Positions 8,346-16,550 of a stretch of 64,000 bases of DNA are shown one piece after another; position 1 is the stretch's first letter, and each line of letters opens with the position of its first letter. The position numbers were made by a program, and so were the translations under genes. The stretch comes from Achromobacter sp. MFA1 R4 (GTDB taxonomy: Bacteria; Pseudomonadota; Gammaproteobacteria; Burkholderiales; Burkholderiaceae_B): the NCBI RefSeq assembly GCF_900156745.1, contig NZ_LT707065.1, forward strand, positions 2,356,001-2,420,000, in the 5' to 3' direction. The notes under the pieces were generated by a model. The model worked only from the letters and a program-made list of their open reading frames with translations. It ran no database searches and was not told where the DNA came from.

Positions 8346-9275
8346 TTAGACGCGGTCGATGATCTTCTCGCCGAACAGTCCTTGCGGACGGAACAGCAGG
8401 AACACCAGCGCCAGCACGTAGGCGAACCAGATTTCGATGCCGCCTCCCACGAGCGACCCCAGATAGACCTCGGACAGCTTTTCCCCCACGCCGATGATCA
8501 GGCCGCCCAGGATGGCGCCCGGCACCGACGTCAGGCCGCCCAGGATGACGACCGGCAGCGCGCGCAGCGCAGCGGTGGACAGCGTGAACTGCACGCCGAA
8601 CTTCGAGCCCCAGATGATCCCGGCCACCAGGGCGACCAGGCCCGCGACGCTCCAGACGATGACCCAGATGCGGTTCAGGGGAATGCCGATGGACTGCGCG
8701 GCCTGGTGGTCGTCGGCCACGGCGCGCAGCGCGCGGCCGGTGGAGGTGTACTGGAAGAACAGGGCGAGCGTCGCCACCAGGAGCGCCGCGATGACGGCGG
8801 CCGTCAGGTCCTCCAGGTTGATCAGCAGGCCGCCCTCGAACACCGAGTCCAGGACCAACAGGGGATCCTTGGGCATGCCCACATTGATGGAATACACCGA
8901 GCTGCCGAACGTGATCTGGCCCAGGCCGTCCAGGAAGTAGCTGATGCCCAGCGTGGCCATCAGCAGCGTGGTGGCCTCCTGGTTGACCAGGTGGCGCAGC
9001 ACGAAGCGTTCGATCGCCACCGCCAGCAGGAACATCACGAAGGCGCTGACGATGAACGCCAGCACGTTGGCCAGGATCATGTTGTCAAAGCCCAGCCACT
9101 GCGGCAGCCATTCCGAGAAGCGCGCCATGGACAGGGCGGCCACCAGCACCATTGCGCCCTGCGCGAAGTTGAAGACGCCGGACGCCTTGAAGATCAGCAC
9201 AAAGCCCAGGCCGATCAGCGCGTACAGCATGCCGCTCATCAGGCCGCCGAGGAAGGTCTCTAGAAAAAATCCCAT
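8346..9275 (-). CDS. livH: LIV-type ABC transporter permease (LivH-like)
   Basis: This 309-residue inner-membrane permease is typical of LivH in length and helix number. It carries the conserved GLIIGVGEKLSE stretch and the terminal FRPQGLFGE motif common to LivH. It lies 11 bases downstream of livG and 25 bases upstream of livM, so it is clearly within one transcript. It pairs with LivM. Confidence 0.86.
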   Translation of the reverse strand: MGFFLETFLGGLMSGMLYALIGLGFVLIFKASGVFNFAQGAMVLVAALSMARFSEWLPQWLGFDNMILANVLAFIVSAFVMFLLAVAIERFVLRHLVNQEATTLLMATLGISYFLDGLGQITFGSSVYSINVGMPKDPLLVLDSVFEGGLLINLEDLTAAVIAALLVATLALFFQYTSTGRALRAVADDHQAAQSIGIPLNRIWVIVWSVAGLVALVAGIIWGSKFGVQFTLSTAALRALPVVILGGLTSVPGAILGGLIIGVGEKLSEVYLGSLVGGGIEIWFAYVLALVFLLFRPQGLFGEKIIDRV

Positions 9276-9286
9276 GTCTGTCCGCC

Positions 9287-10084
9287 TTAATGCGACACGC
9301 CGAGGTAGGCGCGGATCACGTCTTCGTTGGCACGGACCTCGTCCGGCTTGCCGTCGCCGATCTTTTTGCCGTAGTCCAGCACCACCACCCGGTCGGAGAT
9401 GTCCATGACCACGCCCATGTCGTGTTCGATCAGCACGATGGTGGTGCCGAATTCGTCGTTCACGTCCAGGATGAAGCGGCTCATGTCCTGCTTTTCTTCG
9501 ATGTTCATGCCGGCCATCGGCTCGTCGAGCAGCAACAGGCGCGGCTCCATCGCCAGCGCGCGGCCCAGGTCGACGCGCTTTTGCAGGCCGTAGGGCAGGC
9601 GGCCGACCGGCGTCTTGCGGTAGGCCTGGATCTCGAGGAAGTCGATGATGTTCTCGACGAACTCGCGGTGCTGGATTTCCTCGCGCTCGGCCGGTCCCAG
9701 GCGCAGCGCCTGCGCCAGCAGGCCGCTCTTCATGCGCAGGTTGCGGCCCGTCATGATGTTGTCCAGCACGCTCATGCCCTTGAAGAGCGCCAGGTTCTGG
9801 AACGTGCGCGCGATGCCCATTTCGGCGGCGCGCCGCGGGTTCATCTTCGAAAACCGCTCGCCCCGGAACTGGATGCCGCCCTGCTGCGGCGTGTAGACCC
9901 CGTTGATGACGTTGAGCATGGAGCTCTTGCCGGCGCCGTTGGGACCGATGATGGCGCGGATTTCGTGTTCGCGCACGTTGAAGGAGATGTCCGTCAGCGC
10001 CTTGACGCCGCCGAAGGACAGGGAGATGTTCTGCATGTCCAGCATGACATCGCCGATACGCTGGTCGCGGTCGTTGTTGCTCAT
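9287..10084 (-). CDS. livG: LIV-type ABC transporter ATPase (LivG-like)
   Basis: This 265-residue ATPase has Walker A GPNGAGKSS, a LPYGLQKRVDLGRAL signature region and Walker B LLLLDEPMAGM. The long insert between Walker A and the signature (TFQNLALFKGMSVLDNI and following) is typical of LivG. Start ATG at 10084. The stop of the upstream ligase lies only five bases before it, so both are on one mRNA. It works with LivF to drive the importer. Confidence 0.86.
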   Translation of the reverse strand: MSNNDRDQRIGDVMLDMQNISLSFGGVKALTDISFNVREHEIRAIIGPNGAGKSSMLNVINGVYTPQQGGIQFRGERFSKMNPRRAAEMGIARTFQNLALFKGMSVLDNIMTGRNLRMKSGLLAQALRLGPAEREEIQHREFVENIIDFLEIQAYRKTPVGRLPYGLQKRVDLGRALAMEPRLLLLDEPMAGMNIEEKQDMSRFILDVNDEFGTTIVLIEHDMGVVMDISDRVVVLDYGKKIGDGKPDEVRANEDVIRAYLGVSH

Positions 10085-10089
10085 GGTCT

Positions 10090-12066
10090 CTACGCGGCTC
10101 GGGCGGTGATGGCGGGAAACGTCTTGACCGGGCGGATTTTCAGGTCCGCTGCAATCTTGCCGGTGCGTCCGTCTTCGAATTTCACTTCGGTCTCGATGAA
10201 CTGCGACTGCTTGCCGCCAAAGAGCGCATCGATCAGCACGCCGTACTTCTGTGCGATGAAGGCGCGGCGCACCTTGCGCGTGCGGGTCAGCTCGTCGTCG
10301 TCGGGGTCGAGCTCTTTGTGCAGGATCAGGAACCGGCTCACCTGCGACGCCGCCAGCTTGGGATCGGTGGCCAGGTCTGCGTTGACCTGTTCCACGCATT
10401 CCGCGATGAGCTGGTAGACCTCGTCCTTGCCTGCCAGGTCGGTGTAGCCGGCGTAGGGCAGGCCGCGGCGCTCGGCCCAGTTGCCCACGGCTTCCAGGTC
10501 GATGTTGATGAAGGCGCACACGTCTTCGCGCCCCGCGCCGAACGCGACCGCTTCCTTGATGTGCTGGAAGAACTTGAGCTTGTTCTCGATGTACTTGGGC
10601 GCGAACAGGCTGCCGTTGGCGAGCTTGCCCACGTCCTTGGCGCGGTCGATGATCTTCAGTTGCCCGTCGGTGTCCAGATAGCCCGCGTCGCCCGTGTGGA
10701 ACCAGCCGTCGGCGCTGCGCGCCTCGGCGGTGGCGTCCGGGTTGCGGTAGTACTCCTTGAAAAGGCCGGGGCTCTTGACCAGGATCTCGCCGTTGTCGGC
10801 GACGCGGATTTCCACGCCCGCGACGGGCGGGCCGACCGTGTCGTCGCGCACGTGGCCGTCCGGCTGCACGCAGACGAACACCGAGGTCTCGGTGGACCCG
10901 TACAGCTGCTTGAGGTTGATGCCGATGGAGCGGTAGAAGACGAAGAGGTCGGGGCCGATGGCCTCGCCGGCCGTGTAGGCCACGCGCACACGGCTCATGC
11001 CCAGCGCGTTGCGCAGCGGGCCATAGATCAGCACGTTGCCTACCGCGTAGCGCATGCGGTCCCAGGCGTTCACGGATTCGCCGTCCAGGATCTTCGCGCC
11101 CACGCGGCGCGCGAGCTTCATGCAGGCGGCGAACAGCTTGCGCTTGAGCCAGCCGGCGTCCTCCATGCGGATCATCACATGCGTCAGCAGCCCTTCCAGC
11201 ACGCGCGGCGGCGCAAAATAATAGGTGGGGCCGATGTCGCGCATGTCGATCGACACGGTGTCGGGCGACTCGGGATGGTTCACCGTGAATCCGGTCACCA
11301 GCAGCTGCGTGTACGAGAACATGTTCTGGCCGATCCACGCGGGCGGCAGGTACGCCAGCACGTCTTCCTGGTCGGTCAGCTTTTCCATGTCGGAGACGGC
11401 GCGCGCGCGGTCGATCAGCGCATGGTGGGTCAGCACCACGCCCTTGGGCTTGCCCGTCGTGCCCGACGTGTAGAACATCGCCGCGGCATCGTGCGGCTGC
11501 ACGGCGGCCACGGCGCGCGCGTAGAAATCAGGGTGTTGCGCGGCGAATTCGCGGCCCAGCTCTTCCAGGCGCTCATAAGAGAGCAGCATGGGGTCGGCGT
11601 AATGGCGCAGGCCGCGCGGATCGTCGAACACGACGTGCTTGAGGGCGGGGCATTGCTCGCGCACCTCGATCATCTTGTCGACCTGTTCCTGGTCTTCGAC
11701 GACCGCGACGCTGACCTCCGCGTCCTGCAGCACGTAAACCATCTCCTGCGCGACCGCATCCTGATAGAGCGGCACGGGGATCGCGCCCAGCGACTGCGCG
11801 GCCATCATGGCCATGTACAGGCGGGGACGGTTTTCACCGATGACGGCCACGTGCATGCCGGGCTGGATGCCAAGCGATGCGAGACCGTTCGCGACGTGAC
11901 GGACGTGCTCCGCCACTTCGGACCAGGTCAGGGTTTGCCAGATACCCAGGTCTTTCTCTCGTATCGCGGGCCGCGACCCGCGAACGTTGGCATGCGCGAG
12001 CAGCAGCGCCGGAAAGGTGTCCGGCGCCGCCGGCATCTGTGCAGATGCGGGCGATGAATGTGCCAC
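10090..12066 (-). CDS. FAA1-like long-chain acyl-CoA synthetase/AMP-dependent ligase
   Basis: This 658-residue adenylate-forming ligase is close in size to long-chain acyl-CoA synthetases. The phosphate loop YTSGTTGKPKGVVLTH, the YGSTETSVF adenine-binding motif and GDAGYLDTDGQLKIIDRAKD are all intact, unlike in the PaaK-like gene at the other end of the cluster. The start is a GTG at 12066 with GGAGGAG in good position. The upstream in-frame extension to 12216 lacks any ribosome site. It is the first gene of the LIV cluster and divergent from the Crp-like regulator. It should make a CoA thioester of the imported acid. Chain length or aromaticity is not predictable. Confidence 0.8.
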   Translation of the reverse strand: MAHSSPASAQMPAAPDTFPALLLAHANVRGSRPAIREKDLGIWQTLTWSEVAEHVRHVANGLASLGIQPGMHVAVIGENRPRLYMAMMAAQSLGAIPVPLYQDAVAQEMVYVLQDAEVSVAVVEDQEQVDKMIEVREQCPALKHVVFDDPRGLRHYADPMLLSYERLEELGREFAAQHPDFYARAVAAVQPHDAAAMFYTSGTTGKPKGVVLTHHALIDRARAVSDMEKLTDQEDVLAYLPPAWIGQNMFSYTQLLVTGFTVNHPESPDTVSIDMRDIGPTYYFAPPRVLEGLLTHVMIRMEDAGWLKRKLFAACMKLARRVGAKILDGESVNAWDRMRYAVGNVLIYGPLRNALGMSRVRVAYTAGEAIGPDLFVFYRSIGINLKQLYGSTETSVFVCVQPDGHVRDDTVGPPVAGVEIRVADNGEILVKSPGLFKEYYRNPDATAEARSADGWFHTGDAGYLDTDGQLKIIDRAKDVGKLANGSLFAPKYIENKLKFFQHIKEAVAFGAGREDVCAFINIDLEAVGNWAERRGLPYAGYTDLAGKDEVYQLIAECVEQVNADLATDPKLAASQVSRFLILHKELDPDDDELTRTRKVRRAFIAQKYGVLIDALFGGKQSQFIETEVKFEDGRTGKIAADLKIRPVKTFPAITARAA

Positions 12067-12139
12067 GTTGTCTCCTCCGGTTTGGGCGCATCGCGCCTGG
12101 CGCCCGTAATGAAACGGCGGTGGCGTCGGCGAGCTTGAC

Positions 12140-12197
12140 CAGTTGGTTTTAGATTTACGGCAGCAGTTAAGGTATAAGGTTGGGTTGCTACCAACTG
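12140..12197. promoter_or_regulatory. GTTGG/CCAAC repeats in the divergent promoter region
   Basis: Between the ligase start and the regulator start lie CAGTTGG (12140-12146), GTTGG (12179-12183) and CCAACTG (12191-12197). The outer pair are exact inverted repeats, and the inner pair form a tight GTTGG-N7-CCAAC dyad. They are candidates for the operator of the divergent Crp/Fnr-type protein. They do not match the classical TGTGA-N6-TCACA CRP site. Confidence 0.35.
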
Positions 12198-12237
12198 TCA
12201 CCATCGCGACATTCAAGGACCTTTTAGGGTATTCCCG

Positions 12238-12945
12238 ATGCAGCTATCCGACTCCCTGCAACTCGCCGCCGCCTGGTTTCGCGTGCTCAACGCCGAACAG
12301 CAAGCGCGCGTGGAGCGGGACCTTTCCGTGCAGCAGGTGGTTGCCGGGTCGATCATAGAGCGCAAAGGCGAACTCGCACAGGCTTGGATCGGCGTACTCG
12401 CGGGGTTGGTCAAGGTGTCGGTCGGCAATTCCGAAGGCAAGGTCGCTTCGCTGACCGGCGTGCCCGCCGGCGGCTGGATCGGCGAGGGGTCGCTGCTCAA
12501 GCGCGAGGTCCGCAAGTACGACATCGTTGCGCTGCGCGATTCGGTCGTGGCCCGCCTGCCCGGCACGACCTTCGACTGGTTGCTGGATACCAGTATTCCC
12601 TTCAACCGCTATCTGCTCCACCAATTGAACGAGCGCGTCGCGCAGTTCATCGGCAAGGCGGAGTACGACCGCCTGCTGGACCCCGATGCGCGCGTCGCCC
12701 GCTGTCTGGCCGAGCTCTTCAACCCTTTGCTGTATCCCGGGATGGGCATGCGCCTGACCATTACGCAGGAAGAAGTCGGCTATCTGGCCCGGGTTTCGCG
12801 TCAGCGCGCCAATCAGGCGCTGCGCAAGCTCGAGGAAGCCGGCCTGCTGAACGTGGAATATGGGGCGGTGCGGGTGCTGGACCTGGACGGCCTGAAGCTC
12901 TACGGCTCGGACCGCGGCGGGGCGGAAGGAGAGCAGGCGGCCTGA
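12238..12945 (+). CDS. Crp/Fnr-family transcriptional regulator
   Basis: This 235-residue protein has an N-terminal cyclic-nucleotide-binding fold (about residues 15-130), a long dimer helix and a C-terminal winged helix (about 170-215, with RVSRQRANQALRKLEEAG as recognition helix). The turn GEGSLL at 82-87 is preserved. However, the phosphate-contacting RSA of cAMP-binding CRP is replaced by KYD (93-95). No N-terminal cysteine cluster of FNR type is present. It therefore probably senses something other than cAMP or oxygen. It is transcribed divergently from the LIV/ligase operon and is the obvious candidate regulator of it. Confidence 0.8.
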   Translation: MQLSDSLQLAAAWFRVLNAEQQARVERDLSVQQVVAGSIIERKGELAQAWIGVLAGLVKVSVGNSEGKVASLTGVPAGGWIGEGSLLKREVRKYDIVALRDSVVARLPGTTFDWLLDTSIPFNRYLLHQLNERVAQFIGKAEYDRLLDPDARVARCLAELFNPLLYPGMGMRLTITQEEVGYLARVSRQRANQALRKLEEAGLLNVEYGAVRVLDLDGLKLYGSDRGGAEGEQAA

Positions 12946-12973
12946 GCCGCGCTGTCTGGCACGCAAAAAAGGG

Positions 12974-13003
12974 CTTGACGATAAATCGCGCGCTATTTAA
13001 TAT
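12974..13003 (+). promoter_or_regulatory. ohrR promoter with TAAAT/ATTTA dyad
   Basis: TTGACG (12974-12979) and an AT-rich TATTTAATAT (12994-13003) lie just upstream of ohrR and look like -35 and -10 regions with slightly loose spacing. The dyad TAAAT (12982-12986) and ATTTA (12995-12999) spans the core promoter, where an autorepressing OhrR would sit. The spacing and the choice of -10 are uncertain. Confidence 0.45.
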
Positions 13004-13009
13004 TGCGCC

Positions 13010-13471
13010 ATGAAATCCAGAACCAAGACCAAAGGCGCTTTCAACCCGCTGCTGCTGGACAGCCAGTTGTGCTTCGCCCTGTACTCGACCTCGCTGGCGA
13101 TGAACAAGGTGTACCGCAAGCTGTTGCGCGGGCTGGATCTGACCTACCCGCAGTACCTGGTGATGCTGGTGCTGTGGGAGGGCGACGAGATCACGGTGAC
13201 GGATATCGGCGACCGCCTGTTCCTGGACTCCGCCACGCTCACGCCGCTGCTCAAGCGCCTGGAGGCCGCGGGCCTGGTGACGCGCCAGCGCGCCGTGGAC
13301 GACGAACGCCAGGTGATCGTGGGCCTGACCAGACAGGGCCGCGACCTGCGGGAAAAGGCCGAAGCCGTGCCCCATTCGGTCGCCGCGGCCGCGCAGTGCT
13401 CGCTGGACGAGGCGCAGGGCATGATGAAGACGCTGCATGCGCTGCGGGAGAAGCTGGTCGAAAGTCTTTGA
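13010..13471 (+). CDS. ohrR: MarR-family organic-hydroperoxide repressor
   Basis: This 153-residue MarR-family repressor has the OhrR hallmark [13 protein letters not shown], placing the peroxidatic Cys at residue 21. A second cysteine at 130 matches the resolving Cys of two-cysteine OhrR proteins such as that of Xanthomonas. The winged helix spans about residues 45-105 ([19 protein letters not shown] as recognition segment). Oxidation of Cys21 by organic hydroperoxides would release DNA and induce the downstream ohr gene. The 168-base gap before ohr holds its own palindrome, so ohr may have a separate promoter. Confidence 0.87.
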   Translation: MKSRTKTKGAFNPLLLDSQLCFALYSTSLAMNKVYRKLLRGLDLTYPQYLVMLVLWEGDEITVTDIGDRLFLDSATLTPLLKRLEAAGLVTRQRAVDDERQVIVGLTRQGRDLREKAEAVPHSVAAAAQCSLDEAQGMMKTLHALREKLVESL

Positions 13472-13510
13472 GAGGTCAGGACGATGCCTGTCATCGTCCG
13501 GTCTAATAAG

Positions 13511-13535
13511 TAGCGCACGATATGATCGTGCGATA
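13511..13535. promoter_or_regulatory. Palindrome upstream of ohr, candidate OhrR operator
   Basis: CGCACGAT (13514-13521), spacer ATG, then ATCGTGCG (13525-13532) gives a perfect 8-bp-arm dyad. One mismatch further out, the TA/TA flank extends the symmetry to 13511-13535. It lies between ohrR and ohr and is the best operator candidate there. It differs from the AT-rich TACAATT-type OhrR boxes known elsewhere, so assignment to OhrR is inference. Confidence 0.5.
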
Positions 13536-13639
13536 CTGAAATGGCAGTATTGCAATGGCAAGTCAGCGGTAACCGCCGAACCGGGAATGGGTCCCGAGAA
13601 GGCAAGCAGTCCCACTTTTCATCCAAAAGGAAACGCACC

Positions 13640-14065
13640 ATGTCCATCGAAAAAGTCCTCTACCGTGCCAGCGCCACCGCAACCGGCGGCCGTGAAGGCC
13701 GTGGCGTCAGCGATGACGGCAACCTCGACGTCAAGCTGACCACGCCGCGCGAACTGGGCGGCGCCGGCGCCGCGGGCACCAACCCGGAACAACTGTTCGC
13801 CGTCGGATACGCGGCCTGCTTCCTGGGCGCCATGAAGTTCGTCGCCAACCGCGACAAGATCGCGATCCCCGCGGACGTCTCGGTCAACGGCAACGTCGGC
13901 ATCGGCGCGACCCCCACCGGTTTCGGCATCGAAGTCGAACTGAAGATCTCGCTGCCGGGCCTGGACCGCGAGCAAGCGGAAAAGCTGGTGGCGGCGGCGC
14001 ACATCGTCTGCCCGTACTCGAACGCGACGCGCGGCAACATCGACGTGACGCTGACGATCGTCTGA
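13640..14065 (+). CDS. ohr: Organic hydroperoxide reductase (Ohr)
   Basis: This 141-residue OsmC/Ohr-fold thiol peroxidase reduces fatty-acid and other organic hydroperoxides using dihydrolipoyl-linked electrons. The catalytic pair is visible as Cys60 in AACFLGA and Cys124 in the diagnostic [12 protein letters not shown]. Glu50 in the NPEQLFA segment is the usual partner of the catalytic arginine. The ATG at 13640 gives the standard Ohr length and N-terminus ([10 protein letters not shown]). The preceding AAAAGGAAACG supplies the ribosome site. It pairs with ohrR upstream. Confidence 0.92.
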   Translation: MSIEKVLYRASATATGGREGRGVSDDGNLDVKLTTPRELGGAGAAGTNPEQLFAVGYAACFLGAMKFVANRDKIAIPADVSVNGNVGIGATPTGFGIEVELKISLPGLDREQAEKLVAAAHIVCPYSNATRGNIDVTLTIV

Positions 14066-14151
14066 GGCCGACCTCGCCCTTTGGCGCGCGCCGCCCGCGC
14101 TGGCTCTCCGGCCAGGCGGCCGCGCCGCGGGAACCGGCGATTCGAAGACAT

Positions 14152-14177
14152 AGCCCGGCATCAGCCGGGCTTTTTTT
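14152..14177 (+). terminator. Intrinsic terminator after ohr
   Basis: AGCCCGGC-ATCA-GCCGGGCT is a perfect 8-bp stem with a 4-base loop, followed by seven T residues (14171-14177). It lies 87 bases after the ohr stop and ends the transcript before the convergent argO. Confidence 0.9.
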
Positions 14178-14233
14178 GCGTCCCGCCCGTGCCGAGCGGA
14201 CGAGGGCGGTGACGCGCAGGGGCGGTAAGAGAG

Positions 14234-14866
14234 TCAGACGCCCTTGACCGCCAGGCTGAGCGCCAGGCCGGCCATGACCACCGCGATGATGCCGTCCAGC
14301 ACGCGCCAGGCCGTGGCGCTGGCAAAGAAAGGGGCAAAGAGCCGCGAGCCGATGCCCAGCACCGCCAACCACAGCAGGCTGGCCGTGAAGGCGCCCGCGG
14401 CGAAGGCCATGCGCGCATCCTCGAAACCGTGGGCCAGCGAACCGACCACCACCATGTCCAGCCAGAAATGCGGGTTGAGCAGCGAAAAGCCCAGGGCGCC
14501 CAGCACGGCGGCGCGGCGCGAGGGCACGACGTCGCGGGCCGCGGCCAGGCCGCCCGTCGCGGTCCATGCGCGGCGCGCGGATTGGGCCGCGTACCAGGTC
14601 AGGAAGGCCACGCCAAACCACAACACGGCGGTCGTCAGCCAGGGGAACCAGGCCGTCAGGGCTTGCAGTCCGGACACGCTGGCAAAAATGAAGACGGCGT
14701 CGATCAGCGCGCAGATGGCGACGACGCTCAGGAGGTGCGCGCGCATCAACCCCTGGCGCAGGATGAACGCGCTTTGCGCGCCCACCACGGCGAACAGGCC
14801 CAGGCCGGTGGCGGTACCGCTGACCCAGGCGGTGAGGAATGCGGGGGATGACAAGGTGGCGAACAT
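14234..14866 (-). CDS. argO: LysE/ArgO-family amino-acid exporter
   Basis: This 210-residue inner-membrane protein has six hydrophobic segments. The LysE signature QSAFILRQGL lies near residue 31 and LLNPHFWLDM near 130. It is divergent from an ArgP-type LysR gene, the same pairing that controls ArgO in E. coli and LysE in Corynebacterium. It therefore most likely exports arginine and/or lysine when these accumulate. The exact amino acid is inferred from the regulator. Confidence 0.85.
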   Translation of the reverse strand: MFATLSSPAFLTAWVSGTATGLGLFAVVGAQSAFILRQGLMRAHLLSVVAICALIDAVFIFASVSGLQALTAWFPWLTTAVLWFGVAFLTWYAAQSARRAWTATGGLAAARDVVPSRRAAVLGALGFSLLNPHFWLDMVVVGSLAHGFEDARMAFAAGAFTASLLWLAVLGIGSRLFAPFFASATAWRVLDGIIAVVMAGLALSLAVKGV

Positions 14867-14962
14867 GATGCGATTACCTGTGACTGCAACGCCTGTGGCG
14901 GCGCCTTGATGGCTGGCCGGACGCGGGGAGCGTTCGGCAATGCGTCATTTTCCCTTGCCATG

Positions 14963-14975
14963 TGTATGAAATACA
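14963..14975. promoter_or_regulatory. T-N11-A LysR box between argO and argP
   Basis: TGTAT-GAA-ATACA is a perfect 13-base dyad of the T-N11-A type bound by LysR-family regulators. It lies 38 bases upstream of argP in the AT-rich divergent promoter. It is the natural ArgP site for argO activation and argP autocontrol. Confidence 0.55.
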
Positions 14976-15013
14976 GCTAATTTTCCTTCACTATATTAAG
15001 TATTTCTAATCCG

Positions 15014-15913
15014 ATGAAAATCGACCACGGGAACCTGCGCGCGTTGGCGGCGGTGGTGCGCGAAGGCAGCTTCGAACGGGCGGCGTTGTCCCTGAGCGTG
15101 ACGCCGTCGGCGGTGTCGCAGCGCATCAAGGCGCTGGAAGACCGGATGGGCCGGCTGCTGGTCCAGCGCACCGTGCCCGCCGCAGCCACCGCGGACGGCC
15201 AGGTGCTGGTCCAGCTGGCCGAACAGACCGCGCTGCTGGAGCACGACGCGCTGAACCGGCTGGGCGTGGCCGACGACGACGTGCCGCACGCCAGCATTCC
15301 CATCGCGGTCAATCACGACAGCCTGGAAACCTGGTTCGTCGATGCCGCCCTGCAGTTCTCGACACGCACCCGCGCCACGCTGGACATGCTGTCCGAAGAC
15401 CAGGACCACACCGCCGCGCTGCTGCGCAACGGGTCGGTGCTGGGCGCCGTGACCACGCTGGCCGATCCGGTGCAGGGTTGCCGCATCCACGCGCTGGGCA
15501 GCATGCGCTACGTGGCCACGTGCACGCCCGACTTCCACAAGCGCTATTTTTCTTCGGGCGTCAATGCGCAGACCCTGGCGCAGGCGCCCGTGCTGGTGTT
15601 CAACCGCAAGGACGCCCTGCAGGCGCGCTTTGCCCACAAGATCGCGGACCCCGCGCCGTGGGAGCCGCCGGTGTGGTGGGTCCCTTCCACGCGGGCCTTC
15701 GTGCAGGCCACGCTGGGCGGATTGGGCTGGACGATGAACCCGCTGCCGCTCGTGCAGGAGCACCTTGACGCCGGTCAACTGGTCCTGCTGCGCGGCCGCG
15801 CCTGGGAAGACGTGCCGCTCTACTGGCAGCATTGGCGGGTAAACTCCGAGGCGATGGAAGCCTTGACCGACTCGGTTCTGTCAGCCGCGCGCAGCCTGGT
15901 CAGGCGTCGTTAA
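15014..15913 (+). CDS. argP: LysR-family regulator ArgP/LysG
   Basis: This 299-residue LysR protein has an N-terminal winged helix (about residues 5-65, SVTPSAVSQRIKALEDRMG) and a ligand domain behind it. The ArgP subgroup phrases VNHDSLETWFVDA and MRYVATCTPDFHKRYF are present. These regulators sense arginine and lysine and activate the amino-acid exporter encoded divergently. The length is standard. The copper-chaperone gene starts 18 bases after the stop, but probably for a different role. Confidence 0.87.
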   Translation: MKIDHGNLRALAAVVREGSFERAALSLSVTPSAVSQRIKALEDRMGRLLVQRTVPAAATADGQVLVQLAEQTALLEHDALNRLGVADDDVPHASIPIAVNHDSLETWFVDAALQFSTRTRATLDMLSEDQDHTAALLRNGSVLGAVTTLADPVQGCRIHALGSMRYVATCTPDFHKRYFSSGVNAQTLAQAPVLVFNRKDALQARFAHKIADPAPWEPPVWWVPSTRAFVQATLGGLGWTMNPLPLVQEHLDAGQLVLLRGRAWEDVPLYWQHWRVNSEAMEALTDSVLSAARSLVRRR

Positions 15914-15931
15914 CGTCTCAGGAGGACACCA

Positions 15932-16423
15932 ATGCACTTCCGCAAGTTTGTCGCCATTGCCGCTATTGGCCTGTGCACCGCCGGCACGGCGTGGGCCAAG
16001 GACTACAAGGCAGGCCAGATCGAGGTCGATGACCTCTGGGTTCGCGCCTCCGCGCCGGGCCAGGCCAACGGCGCGGGGTACATGGATATCGACAACGACG
16101 CCAAGGCGCCGGACCGCCTGCTGTCGGTGACCTCGGACGCCGCGGAACGCGTGGAACTGCACACCGTGCAGACCGAGGGCGGCGTGTCGCGGATGCGCCA
16201 GGTGGAAGGCGGCATCCCGCTGCCCGCAGACGGCGGGGTCAAGCTCAGCCCGGGCGGCTACCACGTCATGTTCATCAAGCTGAAGGCGCCGTTCAAGGAT
16301 GGCGCCACTGTGCCGGCCACGCTCAAGTTCGAAAAGGCGGGCGAAGTCGCCGTGGAGTTCAAGGTCAAGCCGGCTTCGCACAATCCCGGCATGAGCCACG
16401 ACCACGGCGCCATGAAGCACTGA
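15932..16423 (+). CDS. Periplasmic copper chaperone PCu(A)C
   Basis: This 163-residue protein is exported by a signal peptide (cleavage near AWA|KDY). It has the copper-binding set His77, Met88, His111 and Met113 of the H(M)-X10-M-X21-H-X-M family motif, here with one extra residue in the second spacer. The C-terminal tail SHNPGMSHDHGAMKH is His/Met-rich and adds probable copper ligands. The family delivers Cu(I) to the CuA/CuB centres of cytochrome oxidase. An AGGAGG precedes the start. No SenC/ScoI gene is adjacent. Its downstream terminator has been split by the IS. Confidence 0.87.
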   Translation: MHFRKFVAIAAIGLCTAGTAWAKDYKAGQIEVDDLWVRASAPGQANGAGYMDIDNDAKAPDRLLSVTSDAAERVELHTVQTEGGVSRMRQVEGGIPLPADGGVKLSPGGYHVMFIKLKAPFKDGATVPATLKFEKAGEVAVEFKVKPASHNPGMSHDHGAMKH

Positions 16424-16493
16424 TCTGCGCGGGCGGGCAAGGCCGCGCAGTGGGCGCGGATGCCGGCGCAACGCCCCTTGCGCCTGCCGTCTC

Positions 16494-16513
16494 AAAAAAA
16501 AGAAGGCCGACTC
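16494..16513. terminator. Left half of a bidirectional terminator split by the IS
   Basis: Eight A residues (16494-16501) and AAGGCCGACTC (16503-16513) form one half. The matching GAGTCGGCCTT lies at 17952-17962 on the far side of the IS. Without the IS and one copy of its CGA duplication, the two halves form a perfect 11-bp stem with loop AGC. The T tract on the minus strand would have ended gdhA transcription, and the hairpin also served pcuC. The IS now separates the arms by about 1.4 kb. Confidence 0.8.
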
Positions 16514-16550
16514 AGCGATGAACTGACCCCCAGAAGTTGGACGTCAGAAG

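Noticed and set aside
8382-9263. Plus-strand 293-codon frame opposite livH
   Set aside because: Antisense shadow with Gln/His/Asp-rich composition. livH is intact on the other strand.
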